NCBI GenBank assembly: GCA_963764955.1
Contig: CAVXVE010000007.1
Location: 62,001-126,000 of the forward strand
Length of the DNA: 64,000 nucleotides
Direction of reading: 5' to 3'
Source of the DNA: Roseiarcus sp963764955
GTDB lineage: Bacteria; Pseudomonadota; Alphaproteobacteria; Rhizobiales; Beijerinckiaceae
A program made the translations under genes and the position numbers. This document shows positions 39,970-48,689 of the stretch, piece by piece (positions within the stretch are counted from its first letter, which is position 1; each line of letters opens with the position of its first letter). A model generated the notes under the pieces. That model did not search any database. It was not told where the DNA came from and saw nothing but the letters and a program-made list of their open reading frames with translations.

Positions 39970-40333
39970 CTTTCCGCTCCCCGGGCGGTCGCGCACCTGG
40001 CGCGACCGTTATTGCAAGTTTTTAGGCGTATCAGGGACAAAGGCGGCCGCTAACGCGCAGCCGGAAGGCGTCACGCGTCGGATTTTTTTCGATCCGTCTT
40101 TGTCGTTCGATCCGACAACGCTTGAGCCCGTTCTCCTGCCGGCGCCAAAGCCTTAGGCTTGACGCACAAAAAATGGTCAGTACAACTGTCCTATTCTCCG
40201 ACCATGACAGAAATGGATCGCCGACACAAGCGGTCGGCGCGCAATTTTTTTACCCTCGTGGCCGGCGCCGGAGCGAATTGCCAGGGTGGCGCAACATGAC
40301 GCAAATTGCCCGCCGAATTGCACGGGAGCTTGC
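39970..40333. other. Divergent promoter region gltB / threonine aldolase
   Basis: This 364-bp region contains ATGGTC at about 40170 and GACCAT at about 40200 as widely spaced inverted half-sites, and an AT-rich run near 40247. It should hold promoters for both divergent genes. I could not assign a regulator, and no gene is supported in it. Confidence 0.35.
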
Positions 40334-41417
40334 ATGAAATTCGCCAGCGACAATGGCGCCGGGGTGGCGCCGGAGATTCTCGACGCGATCGTGGGTTCGT
40401 CGCGCGTCAACGCGCCCGCCTATGGCGCCGATGACTACACCGCGCGGGCGCAAGCGCTGCTCAATGATGTGTTCGAGACCAAGGCCGCCGCCTTCCTGGT
40501 GGCGACGGGGACGGCGGCGAACGCGCTGGCGCTTTCGGCGCTGGTCAACCCCTGGGATGCGGTCTTCTGCCACGAGGAGGCGCATGTCCACGACGACGAG
40601 TGCGGCGCGCCGGAGTTTTTCACCGCCGGGGCGAAGCTGGTCGGAATCCCGGGAGAGGGCGGCAAGATCACGCCGGAAGCCCTGCGAGAGACTCTGGAGA
40701 GGTTCCCGCGCGGGCTCGTGAAGTCCTCGCAACCGGGCGCCCTGTCGCTGTCCCAGGCGACCGAAGCGGGCGACAGTCTATGGCGTCGGCGAAGTCGCTG
40801 AACTCAGTTCGATCGCCCACCGCAACGGGATCGGCGTGCATATGGACGGCGCCCGCTTCGCCAACGCGCTTGTTTCGGCCAAGGCGACGCCGGCCGAGAT
40901 GACATGGCGGGCAGGGGTCGACGTTCTCACCCTTGGCGCGACGAAGAACGGCGCGCTGGCTTGCGAAGCCGTCGTGTTCTTCGATCCGGCGCGGGCGAAG
41001 AATTTCGCCTTTCAGCGCAAGCGCGGGGGGCAGACCTTATCCAAGGGGCGGTTCCTTGGCGCGCAAATGGAAGCCTATCTCGCGGATGGACTCTGGCTGC
41101 GGCTGGCGGAGCGCGCAAACGTATCGGCGCGTCAGCTCGCCCGCGGCCTTGCAGCGACGCCAGGCGTGCGCATGGCGTGGCGGACCGAGGTCAACGAAGT
41201 CTTTGTCGTGGCCCCGAAAAAAATGGTTGAGCGATGGCGCGCCGGCGGGGCGGCGTTCCACGAGTGGAGCACGCGGTCGCTCGCGCCGGAACGGGCGCCG
41301 CGAAATGGTGAAACGCTGGTGAGGCTGGTGACCTCGTTCGAGACTGCCTCAAGCGAAATTGATCGGCTCATCGGCATTTGCGCCGAGGTCCCGGACTCGG
41401 CCGCGGCCACGCCGTAA
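40334..41417 (+). CDS. ltaE: Low-specificity threonine aldolase, one-base frameshift
   Basis: A PLP enzyme of the beta-eliminating lyase family that cleaves threonine or allo-threonine to glycine and acetaldehyde. The first part (MKFASDNGAGVAPEILDAIV, ATGTAANALALSALV, FCHEEAHVHDDECGAPEFF) is in one frame. After about 40772 the frame changes: VYGVGEVAELSSIAH, VHMDGARFANALVS, then DVLTLGATKNGALACEAVVFF with the PLP-binding Lys, and QMEAYLADGLWLRLAERAN. Removing one G near 40772 restores a protein of about 360 residues. ATG 40334 has GGGAG upstream. Confidence 0.88.
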
Positions 41418-41472
41418 CCGCGCCGCATTCGGCGCCGCAGGTCCTCTGACCGGAATCCTCGGAGTACGAAGC

Positions 41473-42174
41473 ATGAGAGTGAGGTTGATTCGAGCGCTGC
41501 GCTTCTTTTGTCTGGCGGGCTTGACGCTCGGCGCGATCGCTTTCGCGTGTCCCGCGACGGCCCAATGGCAGGCGCCGCCGTGGCGGTTCGCGTGGCCGCC
41601 GGGCGAGATCGAAGGGAGTCTCAATGCGCAGGGCTATGCGTTGACAGCGCCGCTCATGCGCCGGCCAGGAATCTATCTCGCCGACGTGAGCGCCGGCCCA
41701 GGGGGTTATCAGCGCCTCATCATCGATGCGAGAAGCGGACGGATCCTTGAGCGCTTTCCCGCCCCGGGCCGAATCTGGGGGCCCGCGCTCGCCTCGCGGG
41801 GCGACGAGTTCGGCGGACCTCCGCCCTCCGGGATGGGCGGGCCACGGCTCGGGGAATTCTCCGACGCGCCTCAACCCGCGCGGGCGGCGAAACCGGCCCA
41901 CGGCGCGGCGGCCATCCATATTCCGGAGGCCGTGAGCCCCTACGACGCCTGGGACGCGCCGGCCAGCGGCGCGCCCAAGCCAAAGTCCGCTTCGACCGCG
42001 CACGGGCCTCGGGCGACCAAGCCGGCGGCGCCGACCATCAACCCGCCTCTTCCTCCTCCCGCTCCACGCGAAACGGCGAAAGCGGATGGATCGGGCGCGG
42101 CGGCTCCAGGCTCGTCCGCCGAGGCGCGCGACAGACCGAAAGTGAGCATCGTCCCTCCGGCGCTGTTCGAGTAG
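41473..42174 (+). CDS. Secreted proline-rich protein, PepSY-like N-terminal part
   Basis: This 233-residue protein has a signal peptide (MRVRLIRALRFFCLAGLTLG, cleavage near ATA-QW). It has a short folded domain with YLADVSAGPGGYQRLIIDARSGRILERF (residues about 75-102) that resembles PepSY-like periplasmic modules, then a long Pro/Ala/Gly/Lys-rich tail likely to be disordered. The tail ends RPKVSIVPPALFE. The function is unknown. The start is ATG 41473, preceded by GGAG. Confidence 0.65.
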   Translation: MRVRLIRALRFFCLAGLTLGAIAFACPATAQWQAPPWRFAWPPGEIEGSLNAQGYALTAPLMRRPGIYLADVSAGPGGYQRLIIDARSGRILERFPAPGRIWGPALASRGDEFGGPPPSGMGGPRLGEFSDAPQPARAAKPAHGAAAIHIPEAVSPYDAWDAPASGAPKPKSASTAHGPRATKPAAPTINPPLPPPAPRETAKADGSGAAAPGSSAEARDRPKVSIVPPALFE

Positions 42175-42177
42175 ACA

Positions 42178-42206
42178 AAAAAAGAGCGCCCCGTTTGGGG
42201 GCGCCC
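42178..42206 (-). terminator. Terminator after Hsp20 gene
   Basis: The minus strand reads GGGCGCC-CCCAAACGGG-GCGCTC followed by a run of seven T (the + strand AAAAAAA at about 42177-42183). The GC stem plus U tract is a classical rho-independent terminator for the hsp20 transcript, which ends 25 bp upstream. It can also serve the convergent gene. Confidence 0.75.
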
Positions 42207-42230
42207 TGATTTCCTGCGCTGCGCGCTGCT

Positions 42231-42707
42231 TTACGCAGCCTGCGCGGAGGGCGCCTTGACCGCTTCAAGGGTCTTGGCGGCCTTGTGGATCGCGATGCTC
42301 CGCGGCTTCTGCGCCTCGGGAACTTCCCGCACGAGATCGATGTGCAAGAGGCCGTTCTCGCTGACCGCGCCCGTCACCACGACGTGGTCGGCAAGCTGGA
42401 AGCGGCGCTCGAAGGCGCGGGCGGCGATGCCCTGATAGAGCATGTCGTGCTTGTCGTCCTTCTGGGGGGCTTCCTTTGATCCGCGCACGGTCAGCGTGCT
42501 CTCGCGAGTCTCGACCGACAGCTCGTTCTCGCCGAAGCCGGCGACGGCGAGCGTGATGCGGTAGGCGTTCTCGCCGGTGCGCTCGATGTTATAGGGCGGG
42601 TAGGTCGGCGCGTTTTGCTCGCCTCCGGCGACCCTGTCGAGCATCGAGAACAGCCGATCGAAGCCGACTGTGGAACGGTAGAACGGGGAGAGATCGTAAT
42701 TTGACAT
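42231..42707 (-). CDS. Small heat-shock protein Hsp20 (IbpA type)
   Basis: This is a 158-residue holdase chaperone with an alpha-crystallin domain. The N-terminus SPFYRSTVGFDRLFSMLDRV is typical of rhizobial class A IbpA-like proteins. The domain spans about residues 35-125 with NIERTGENAYRITLAVAGF and AARAFERRFQLADHV, the conserved last strand contains GLLHIDLVREVPE, and the C-terminal IxI-like RSIAIHKA follows. It prevents aggregation of unfolded proteins. A heat-shock-type promoter is proposed upstream. Confidence 0.9.
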   Translation of the reverse strand: MSNYDLSPFYRSTVGFDRLFSMLDRVAGGEQNAPTYPPYNIERTGENAYRITLAVAGFGENELSVETRESTLTVRGSKEAPQKDDKHDMLYQGIAARAFERRFQLADHVVVTGAVSENGLLHIDLVREVPEAQKPRSIAIHKAAKTLEAVKAPSAQAA

Positions 42708-42799
42708 GAGTCACATCCTCTTCTGAGCGATATGTTAAGCTTGCGCCCCAACATTGGCGGCGCTCGCCGGTCCGGGCCATCGAGTGACCCGCAGCAGTA

Positions 42800-42828
42800 A
42801 TTTTTGGCTGGAGGGGCGCAAATTCAAG
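42800..42828 (-). promoter_or_regulatory. Candidate RpoH (sigma-32) promoter for hsp20
   Basis: On the minus strand CTTGAA (42823-42828) and CCAAAAAT (42800-42807) are 15 bp apart, resembling the CTTGAA/CCCCAT-type heat-shock promoter although the -10 is imperfect. The leader would be about 85 nt, long enough for an RNA thermometer; I looked for a ROSE element and could not establish one. Confidence 0.35.
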
Positions 42829-42962
42829 GGTGGACGCGCCGTCTTCGCCACAAAAAACGCAAGCTCCGCGGTCAAAGGGAGCCGTCTCCGGGCCGCCGCG
42901 GAGCGCTTGGGGGATTCGTCCAAAGAGGGGCCGTCGCCTCCGGATGTCGAGGTCTTGTTCAC

Positions 42963-43433
42963 ATGCTGAAATCAAAACCGGTTGTCGCTGCCGTCGTCGC
43001 AGCCTTGTTTTTCGTCACCGCGGCTTACGCCGCCCAACATGGCCCGCAAACCGAAGAGGACACCGCGCCGCCGAAGCCGCTGCCCCCGCTGGAGAAGAAT
43101 TTTCCTCTCGACCAGACCTGGTCGGTCAAGGAGCTCAATGGCAAGCCGGTGCCGTCCGGCCTGGACATCAGCCTGAAGATCGACGGGACGCTGCGCGGGT
43201 CAGGCTATACCGGCTGCAATTCGTGGTCGGCGACGGTTTATCCGGTCAAGGATCAGCATCTCGCCGTCGGCCCCTATGCGCTAACGAGAAGGGAGTGTCC
43301 CAGCAAGGATCTGAAAGCGCTGGAGATTGGATTCCTGTCGGCGCTGCTCGGCAGCCCGGGGTGGGATCTGGTCAACGGCGATCTCGTCATCAAGGGGCCG
43401 CGCGGCTCGATGAGGCTCGCCCGCTCGCTTTGA
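42963..43433 (+). CDS. META-domain secreted protein (HslJ-like)
   Basis: This 156-residue protein has a signal peptide (MLKSKPVVAAVVAALFFVTA, cleavage near AYA-AQ), a short Pro-rich linker and a META domain. The domain has DQTWSVKELNGKPVPSG, SGYTGCNSWSATVYP with the conserved GCN, LTRRECPSKDLKALEIGFLS and the final strand VIKGPRGSMRLARS. META proteins such as HslJ are periplasmic or outer-membrane associated, and their molecular role is unclear. The start is ATG 42963, divergent from hsp20. Confidence 0.8.
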   Translation: MLKSKPVVAAVVAALFFVTAAYAAQHGPQTEEDTAPPKPLPPLEKNFPLDQTWSVKELNGKPVPSGLDISLKIDGTLRGSGYTGCNSWSATVYPVKDQHLAVGPYALTRRECPSKDLKALEIGFLSALLGSPGWDLVNGDLVIKGPRGSMRLARSL

Positions 43434-43863
43434 CAGGTTGGGCGGTCGGAGCGCACCTGCGGATAGCCCGGGCGCGGACCGCCGGCGTCCTCCATAGCGC
43501 GGCGCTTTTTAAGCGGGCGAGGGTGGGAGGCCGAGAATTGGCTTGCTGAAAAGCAGAAATCAGGCTAAGCTTGCGCCATGGACAAATCTTTGCCCTCGCA
43601 TGGCCTTGACCGGAAGGCCGCCAACCCGGCGCCGCTGAACGATGAAGCGCTAAGCAAATTTTTTCGCCGGAGAATCGCGTATAACCCATTGAAAAGTCTC
43701 GATTTCGGACGAGAGAATCCAAGGAAATCCAAGCTTTTCCAAACCCCGATTCGAGGGATTCCAAAGCCAAAGAGGCAGGAATCAAGAAAACCCAAATCGA
43801 CGTGATGAACGGTTATGAAAAGTGAAATAAGCTCCGAGCCCCATCGGACTTGGGGCGCGCCCT
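43434..43863. other. Intergenic region with a dispersed 32-bp repeat
   Basis: This 430-bp gap contains a 32-bp sequence at 43673-43704 (core AACCCATTGAAAAG flanked by AATCG...CGATT) repeated in the opposite orientation at 55281-55312. A short frame 43578-43805 (75 codons, basic C-terminus) spans it; it has no recognisable motif and I do not call it a gene. Confidence 0.4.
43673..43704 (+). repeat. 32-bp dispersed repeat, copy 1
   Basis: The core AACCCATTGAAAAG is flanked by AATCGCG and CGATT. It matches the reverse complement of 55281-55312 at 27 of 32 positions; the mismatches are TAT versus CGC and T.T versus C.C at the two arms. The outer ends AATCG/CGATT are inverted. Confidence 0.65.
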
Positions 43864-46050
43864 TTAGGCCGCGGGCTCCGGCTCCGCGGCGACCGTGGCG
43901 GGCGCGCCGTCGCGGGGCTCGAACGCGATCCGGCGCTTGTGGAACTGGCCGACGGTTCCCTGATGGCCGATCGACACGATCGTCGTGCGCGGCAGCGTTT
44001 CGGTGATCGCGCGATAGAGATTGGCCTCGCTCTTCTGATCGAGCGAGTTGGTGGACTCGTCGAGGAACAGCCAGTCCGGCTCGGCCAGCAGCGCACGCGC
44101 AATCGCGAGCCGTTGCTGCTCGCCGCCGGAGAGGCGCATCTGCCAGTTCTCGTTGTCGTCGAGGCGGTTCGCCAATGCGGAAAGGCCGACCTTGGCCAGC
44201 GTCTCGCTCAGCTTTTGGTCGGTGAAATTCGTGCTCGCCGCCGGGTAGGCGAGCGCTTCGCGCAACGGTCCGATCGGGATATAGGGGCGCTGCGGCAGCA
44301 ACATGAGCTTGGCGTAGGCCGGCTGCTGGATCTCGCCCGAACCGAAGGGCCATAAGCCCGCGATGGCGCGAAAGAGCGTCGACTTGCCGACGCCCGAGGG
44401 CCCGACGACCAGCGTCGATTCCTGGGGGACCAGCACCAGGTCGGCGATACGGGCGAGCTTGCGCCCGTCGGGCAGCGCGATCTCGACGTCTTTCAGCGAC
44501 AGGGTCGGAGCCTGCGACGGCTGGGCGGTGACACGCGGCGTCCGCGCCTCTTCCGCCCGCGCGCGGGCGAAGGCGTCCTCGAACGAGGTCAGACGCTGGA
44601 TCGTCGCGCTGAAGCTAGCGAGCCCCGTATACTGATTGACGAAGAAGTTCATGGCGCTGTTGACGTTGCCGAAGGCGTCCGCCGCTTGGTTGAAGGTGCC
44701 GAAGTCGACCTTCTTCACCACGAAATAGAAAGGCGCGACCACCACATAGGGGATGATCGCCGAGATCTGGGTATAGAACTGCAGGAACGAGTTGAGCATC
44801 GTCCGTACGCGGATGATCCGCTGGACGGTGCGGAAGACGTTGTTGAACACCCTGTCGGCCCGGTCGATCTCGTGCTGCTCGCCCTTGAGCAGCGCGATCT
44901 GCTCGCTGAATTCGCGGATGCGCGCGAGATCGAAGCGGAAGTCCGCCTCGACCGCCTGCTGGCGGAACATGAGGCGCGACAGCGAGCGGCCGATGAGATG
45001 CATCATGCCGGTGGCGAAGAAGGCGTAGAGGATGGCGACCCAGAAGAGAAAGCCCGGAATGGGAATCCCGAAAAGCGACAAGTCCATGTTTCGCGAGATC
45101 CCCCAGAGGATGATCGAGAACGCCACCAGATTGGTGGCGGTGGTCATCGCCTGGATGGTGTAGTTGTAGATACCAGCGTTCTGGTAGGCGCCGACGCCGC
45201 CTGCGCCGCTGATGAACCCGCCGATGTCCTCCGAGATGCGCTGGTCCGGATTGTCCGCCGGAGGGCGCGCGCCCGAACCATCCGTCAGCGCCGGCTCGGC
45301 TGAGGCCCCGTCGGCGTTGGCGCTTAGCGCGAGCTTGTAATGCATCGAATGCATGAGCCAGCGCGACGTGTAGGACGCCGTCATCCAGCGGCGCCATTGC
45401 AGGACGAAATTCAACGCGACGTAGAACTCGAGCAGGAAGGCGAGGATTGAAATCGTGACCAGCGGAACGAACACCCAGAGGAGCTGCAGCCAAAACGCCT
45501 GCATATGAGCGGCGTCCGGAACCTGGATGGCGTTGCCGAACGCGCGATAGAAGAAATTGAGCCGAACCCCGAGGGCGACCTGGAACTGGTTGATGAGGAT
45601 GAGAAAGAAGATGTTGATGCGTCCATAAAGGCTCTGGCGCAGCGCGATCGGCCACGACGGCAGGGGCTGGATCGAGATCGGCGTCCGCGCTTCGAAGAAG
45701 GGGTCGGTGAGCGCCATCATCCTGCGCACGAAGGGGAAGTGAGAAATGGCGAAGATGGCGACACCGAACAGGGCGGTCGCGAGCGGCAGGTAGCGCGGGA
45801 GCGAATAGGCTGCGTAGGCTTCCGGCCAGTAGCCGAGGAGCGCGACGATGTCGGCGAGCCCGAACAGGATCGTCTCAAAGGCGAAGAGATCGGAGAGGAT
45901 GGTCAGAAAGGTCGAAATCCGCCAGCGCGGGAGTGAGGCGACCGCGCTGATCGCCGAGGCGACGCCGATGACCAGCATCATCGGGTCTTCTTTATAGGCG
46001 CCGACGAGGAGGGCGAGGACGGCGAAGACGGCGAGGCTCAGCATGCGCAT
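43864..46050 (-). CDS. ABC transporter, fused permease and ATPase (SbmA/BacA-YddA type)
   Basis: This 728-residue inner-membrane half-transporter has an N-terminal extension of four hydrophobic helices (residues 1-100). The ABC_membrane_2 domain of the SbmA/BacA/ABCD group follows (SLYGRINIFFLILINQFQVALGV, NPDQRISEDIGGFI, FVNQYTGLASFSATIQRLTSF). The ATPase has Walker A VVGPSGVGKSTLFRAIAGL, signature LSGGEQQRLAIARALL, Walker B WLFLDESTNSLD and H-loop SIGHQGT. Relatives import peptides or export lipids. ATG 46050 is preferred over TTG 46077. Confidence 0.85.
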   Translation of the reverse strand: MRMLSLAVFAVLALLVGAYKEDPMMLVIGVASAISAVASLPRWRISTFLTILSDLFAFETILFGLADIVALLGYWPEAYAAYSLPRYLPLATALFGVAIFAISHFPFVRRMMALTDPFFEARTPISIQPLPSWPIALRQSLYGRINIFFLILINQFQVALGVRLNFFYRAFGNAIQVPDAAHMQAFWLQLLWVFVPLVTISILAFLLEFYVALNFVLQWRRWMTASYTSRWLMHSMHYKLALSANADGASAEPALTDGSGARPPADNPDQRISEDIGGFISGAGGVGAYQNAGIYNYTIQAMTTATNLVAFSIILWGISRNMDLSLFGIPIPGFLFWVAILYAFFATGMMHLIGRSLSRLMFRQQAVEADFRFDLARIREFSEQIALLKGEQHEIDRADRVFNNVFRTVQRIIRVRTMLNSFLQFYTQISAIIPYVVVAPFYFVVKKVDFGTFNQAADAFGNVNSAMNFFVNQYTGLASFSATIQRLTSFEDAFARARAEEARTPRVTAQPSQAPTLSLKDVEIALPDGRKLARIADLVLVPQESTLVVGPSGVGKSTLFRAIAGLWPFGSGEIQQPAYAKLMLLPQRPYIPIGPLREALAYPAASTNFTDQKLSETLAKVGLSALANRLDDNENWQMRLSGGEQQRLAIARALLAEPDWLFLDESTNSLDQKSEANLYRAITETLPRTTIVSIGHQGTVGQFHKRRIAFEPRDGAPATVAAEPEPAA

Positions 46051-46611
46051 CGGGGCAGAACCTTGAGCGGGCGGCAAAAAGGGAGAAAGCGCACTAGCAG
46101 ACCGACCGGCGCATTAGAAGGGCGACGGGGCTGCGCTCGCCATGAATTGTTGGCAATGTCCGGGTTAACCGAGCGACTGGGTTTCACGTGAAATCGCTGG
46201 CGACGCCGTCCGCTTCGGGGGTGCGCGGTCCTGGCGCCGGCTCAAGCCTTTCAGGCGATTAGGCGCCTTTTTCTGTCACGCCGTAACACGCGCCTCGGCG
46301 GGCGGATTCGCCTCCAGCCGATCTTGTTCGCGTGCTCGGACGGGCGTCGGCCCTGGGGCCGGCGAGGCTCGATTGGATCTGGCGGAACGCCGCGTTCGCG
46401 GCGTGCGCCCCGATTGCGCCACAAACGGCCCGCACTCCTGATCCGGCTGATGACGGCTGTCGTCAGGCCGCGAGGGCCTCCATCAAGGAACGCGGCGCGG
46501 GCGGATGGCGGGTCGTGGCCGATTTGGGGGAACACGGGCGGGCGGTCGCCTCACCGTGACGCTAGGCTTCGACTGGCGCCGCTATACTGACACCTTACTG
46601 AAACGAGCGGC
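46051..46611. other. Intergenic region with a parS-like palindrome
   Basis: No gene is supported in this 560-bp gap; short frames on both strands lack any recognisable feature. A 13-of-16 match to the bacterial parS consensus lies at 46180-46195. The gap separates a minus-strand ABC transporter gene from the plus-strand surface-glycan cluster, so promoters for both must be here. Confidence 0.4.
46180..46195. promoter_or_regulatory. Candidate parS (ParB binding) site
   Basis: The sequence GGTTTCACGTGAAATC contains GTTTCACGTGAAA, matching 13 of 16 bases of the parS consensus TGTTTCACGTGAAACA, including the whole central 12-bp palindrome. A match of this length is unlikely by chance in 64 kb. 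parS sites usually cluster near the origin, and no parAB or other origin marker is in this window. Confidence 0.4.
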
Positions 46612-48312
46612 ATGAAAACCGAGATTGACTATCTCAAGCGTTTCGAATTCAGCACCGCTACTCTAGCGGTCATTCTTGCAATTTATAATCTTGTGTTGAT
46701 TGCGAGCCGAATTTTTGTCAATCGTATCTACACGAATGCGATGCCGCAAGATCTTTTGGCCTTGCTCGATGGTATCTATCGAGTTCATTTAGGGCAAATC
46801 GTTCATCGTGACTTTTCAACGGTAGTTGGCTTATTTAATCTAGCGTTACCCGCAACATTTATGTCATTAAATGTTGGAATAGTAAGTAGCCTTAACTATA
46901 GCGAGGCCGTCTACGTTGTTATTGCGTTCTTGATTTATCTGTATCTTCAACTCACCCGCCTCGATCGAATGGCCGGGTTTTTTCTGGGCGTCTGGATACC
47001 GTTGGCCCTACTGGCGAGAATGAATTTCGGCGACCCGCTGGAGCTTGTCACCGAGGCGATGCAATACAATCGACGCTGTGACGTTTTCTTGCTGCTGTTG
47101 TTTTTGCTCTTTATCCCAGCTCGCGAGCCAAACAGACGATATCTTATTACCGACGGCGTCTTGTATGGAGCGATTACTGCGTTCCTGTTCTATAGCAAAA
47201 TCACGTTTGGATTGGTGGCGCTGGGCTTCTCGCCAATCATGCTCATTCGCAAACGAGACAACATGACTGTGATCGCCGTCGCGGCGATCATGTTTTTGGC
47301 GATAGCGGCCTGGGTTGAGTTTGTCTATGGAACGCGCTTCGCTTGGCTGATCGATGTGAAAATGGCCGGCGCCTCTCAAGGGCGGGACAACGTCAGCCGG
47401 ATATTACACGTATTGCGAGACAATGCGCTGGAATTGTTCGGACTTTTGTTTATTCCCGCGTTGATATTGCTGCCTTTGCGAAAACTTACCATCCCACTCG
47501 CATTGTTTGGCGCTTATGTGGGGGTCGTCTCTGTATTAATTCTCTCCCTGAGCGGGCAATCTTACCTTCTGATTTTGCCTATCGCTTTTGTGTTCGTCGC
47601 GCTGGACGCGCTTAAGCCGGAGCCGGCTTTCGTGGGCCCGGTAAGCCAAATTCGGACTCGTTATGTCGTGCTTTCCGCTCTGGTTTCTACGCTGTTGGTG
47701 ATCGAATCCTACCCTTTGGCCATGAATATCGCGATTTCCACCTCGAGGGCGTTGCACGCGGCGCCTTGGGACTCGACGAATGAAGTCTTAAATAAAATAG
47801 GAACGGATCATAGCGACGACAATGACGGAGGCGCGCAGTCTTTAGTATCAAAACTGGATAAGATGTCGAAACTTGATGTCTTCGCCCTTGCGCGCGCAAT
47901 TAAGCCCAAGAACTATTGGGACAACTTATTGATGGGAGAATACGGGGACTATCTTCGTAGCGGGATAGCGGCGGCGCGGCAGGGCTGCAGCGATCGAGCC
48001 CACATCAGCACCATCGATGTCGTCAACCCATTTCCGGTGCTGCTTGACTGGCCGGAAGGTGGAGGAATGTTTTTTGCGGCGGCTGGGTATCTGACGTCGA
48101 AAAAGGCACATTTGCCCGACGAGGTCATGTTCCGTGACATCGATTGCGTGATGGTGCCAAAACTACCCGCCCAAATTGGCTTTCGCGACACCTTGCTCGA
48201 CATCTATGGGCCGTTCCTCTCCAAATCCTTCGAACCATCGTTCGAGTCGGATATGTGGTCCGTGCTCAGACGCCGGGCGCAGCTTTCCAACTCCACGAAG
48301 CCCAGCGGCTAG
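46612..48312 (+). CDS. Polytopic membrane protein, possible surface-glycan glycosyltransferase
   Basis: This 566-residue protein has about 9-11 hydrophobic helices up to residue 380 (for example LAVILAIYNLVLIASRIFV, VYVVIAFLIYLYLQL, FGLLFIPALILLPL) and a soluble C-terminal domain. The base composition is visibly lower in GC than its neighbours, suggesting transfer. I do not recognise the family. The topology, and a neighbouring GT2/GtrA pair, resemble the third, serotype-specific membrane protein of gtr O-antigen glucosylation clusters, but that is inference only. Confidence 0.6.
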   Translation: MKTEIDYLKRFEFSTATLAVILAIYNLVLIASRIFVNRIYTNAMPQDLLALLDGIYRVHLGQIVHRDFSTVVGLFNLALPATFMSLNVGIVSSLNYSEAVYVVIAFLIYLYLQLTRLDRMAGFFLGVWIPLALLARMNFGDPLELVTEAMQYNRRCDVFLLLLFLLFIPAREPNRRYLITDGVLYGAITAFLFYSKITFGLVALGFSPIMLIRKRDNMTVIAVAAIMFLAIAAWVEFVYGTRFAWLIDVKMAGASQGRDNVSRILHVLRDNALELFGLLFIPALILLPLRKLTIPLALFGAYVGVVSVLILSLSGQSYLLILPIAFVFVALDALKPEPAFVGPVSQIRTRYVVLSALVSTLLVIESYPLAMNIAISTSRALHAAPWDSTNEVLNKIGTDHSDDNDGGAQSLVSKLDKMSKLDVFALARAIKPKNYWDNLLMGEYGDYLRSGIAAARQGCSDRAHISTIDVVNPFPVLLDWPEGGGMFFAAAGYLTSKKAHLPDEVMFRDIDCVMVPKLPAQIGFRDTLLDIYGPFLSKSFEPSFESDMWSVLRRRAQLSNSTKPSG

Positions 48313-48689
48313 CTTCGGGAGGATTCCTCTCCCATAACTGCGGTGAGCAGACCGCGCTCCACTTTCCAATCTTGCGCTAACGCCGCAGCGAGGGACCCTT
48401 GGCGGCCCCTCGGACGGTGATTGATCAGTTCGCGTGGCAGGGCCTGGGGCCAACGGGTTTTAGGCGGTTGTTTGCCCCCAATCTGCTGAAATCCTCGAGG
48501 CCTCCGGCGCGGACGCTGTTGCGTCGAGGTCTGCGGCGCCGCAAAACCTCGTCCGGGTCGCGATCGGCGATCCGTTGAGCGCGAGAGGTCTTAGCCATTG
48601 CCGGCTAGACCAGCGCCTTGGGTCGATTGTATTCTTATCTGGGCGCCCGCTGGTCCTCGGCGATTGCGGATAATCCAACCGAAGTTGCG
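48313..48689. other. Intergenic region
   Basis: This 377-bp gap lies between the polytopic membrane protein and the GT2 gene. GC content rises again here. I see no gene or clear regulatory element. Confidence 0.3.

Noticed and set aside
42708..42800. ROSE RNA thermometer upstream of hsp20
   Set aside because: The leader length fits but I could not find the anti-Shine-Dalgarno U(U/C)GCU element pairing with the AGAGGA site; only an RNA fold would decide.
43578..43805. 75-codon plus-strand frame before the ABC exporter gene
   Set aside because: It runs through the 32-bp dispersed repeat and has no motif; composition is compatible with chance.
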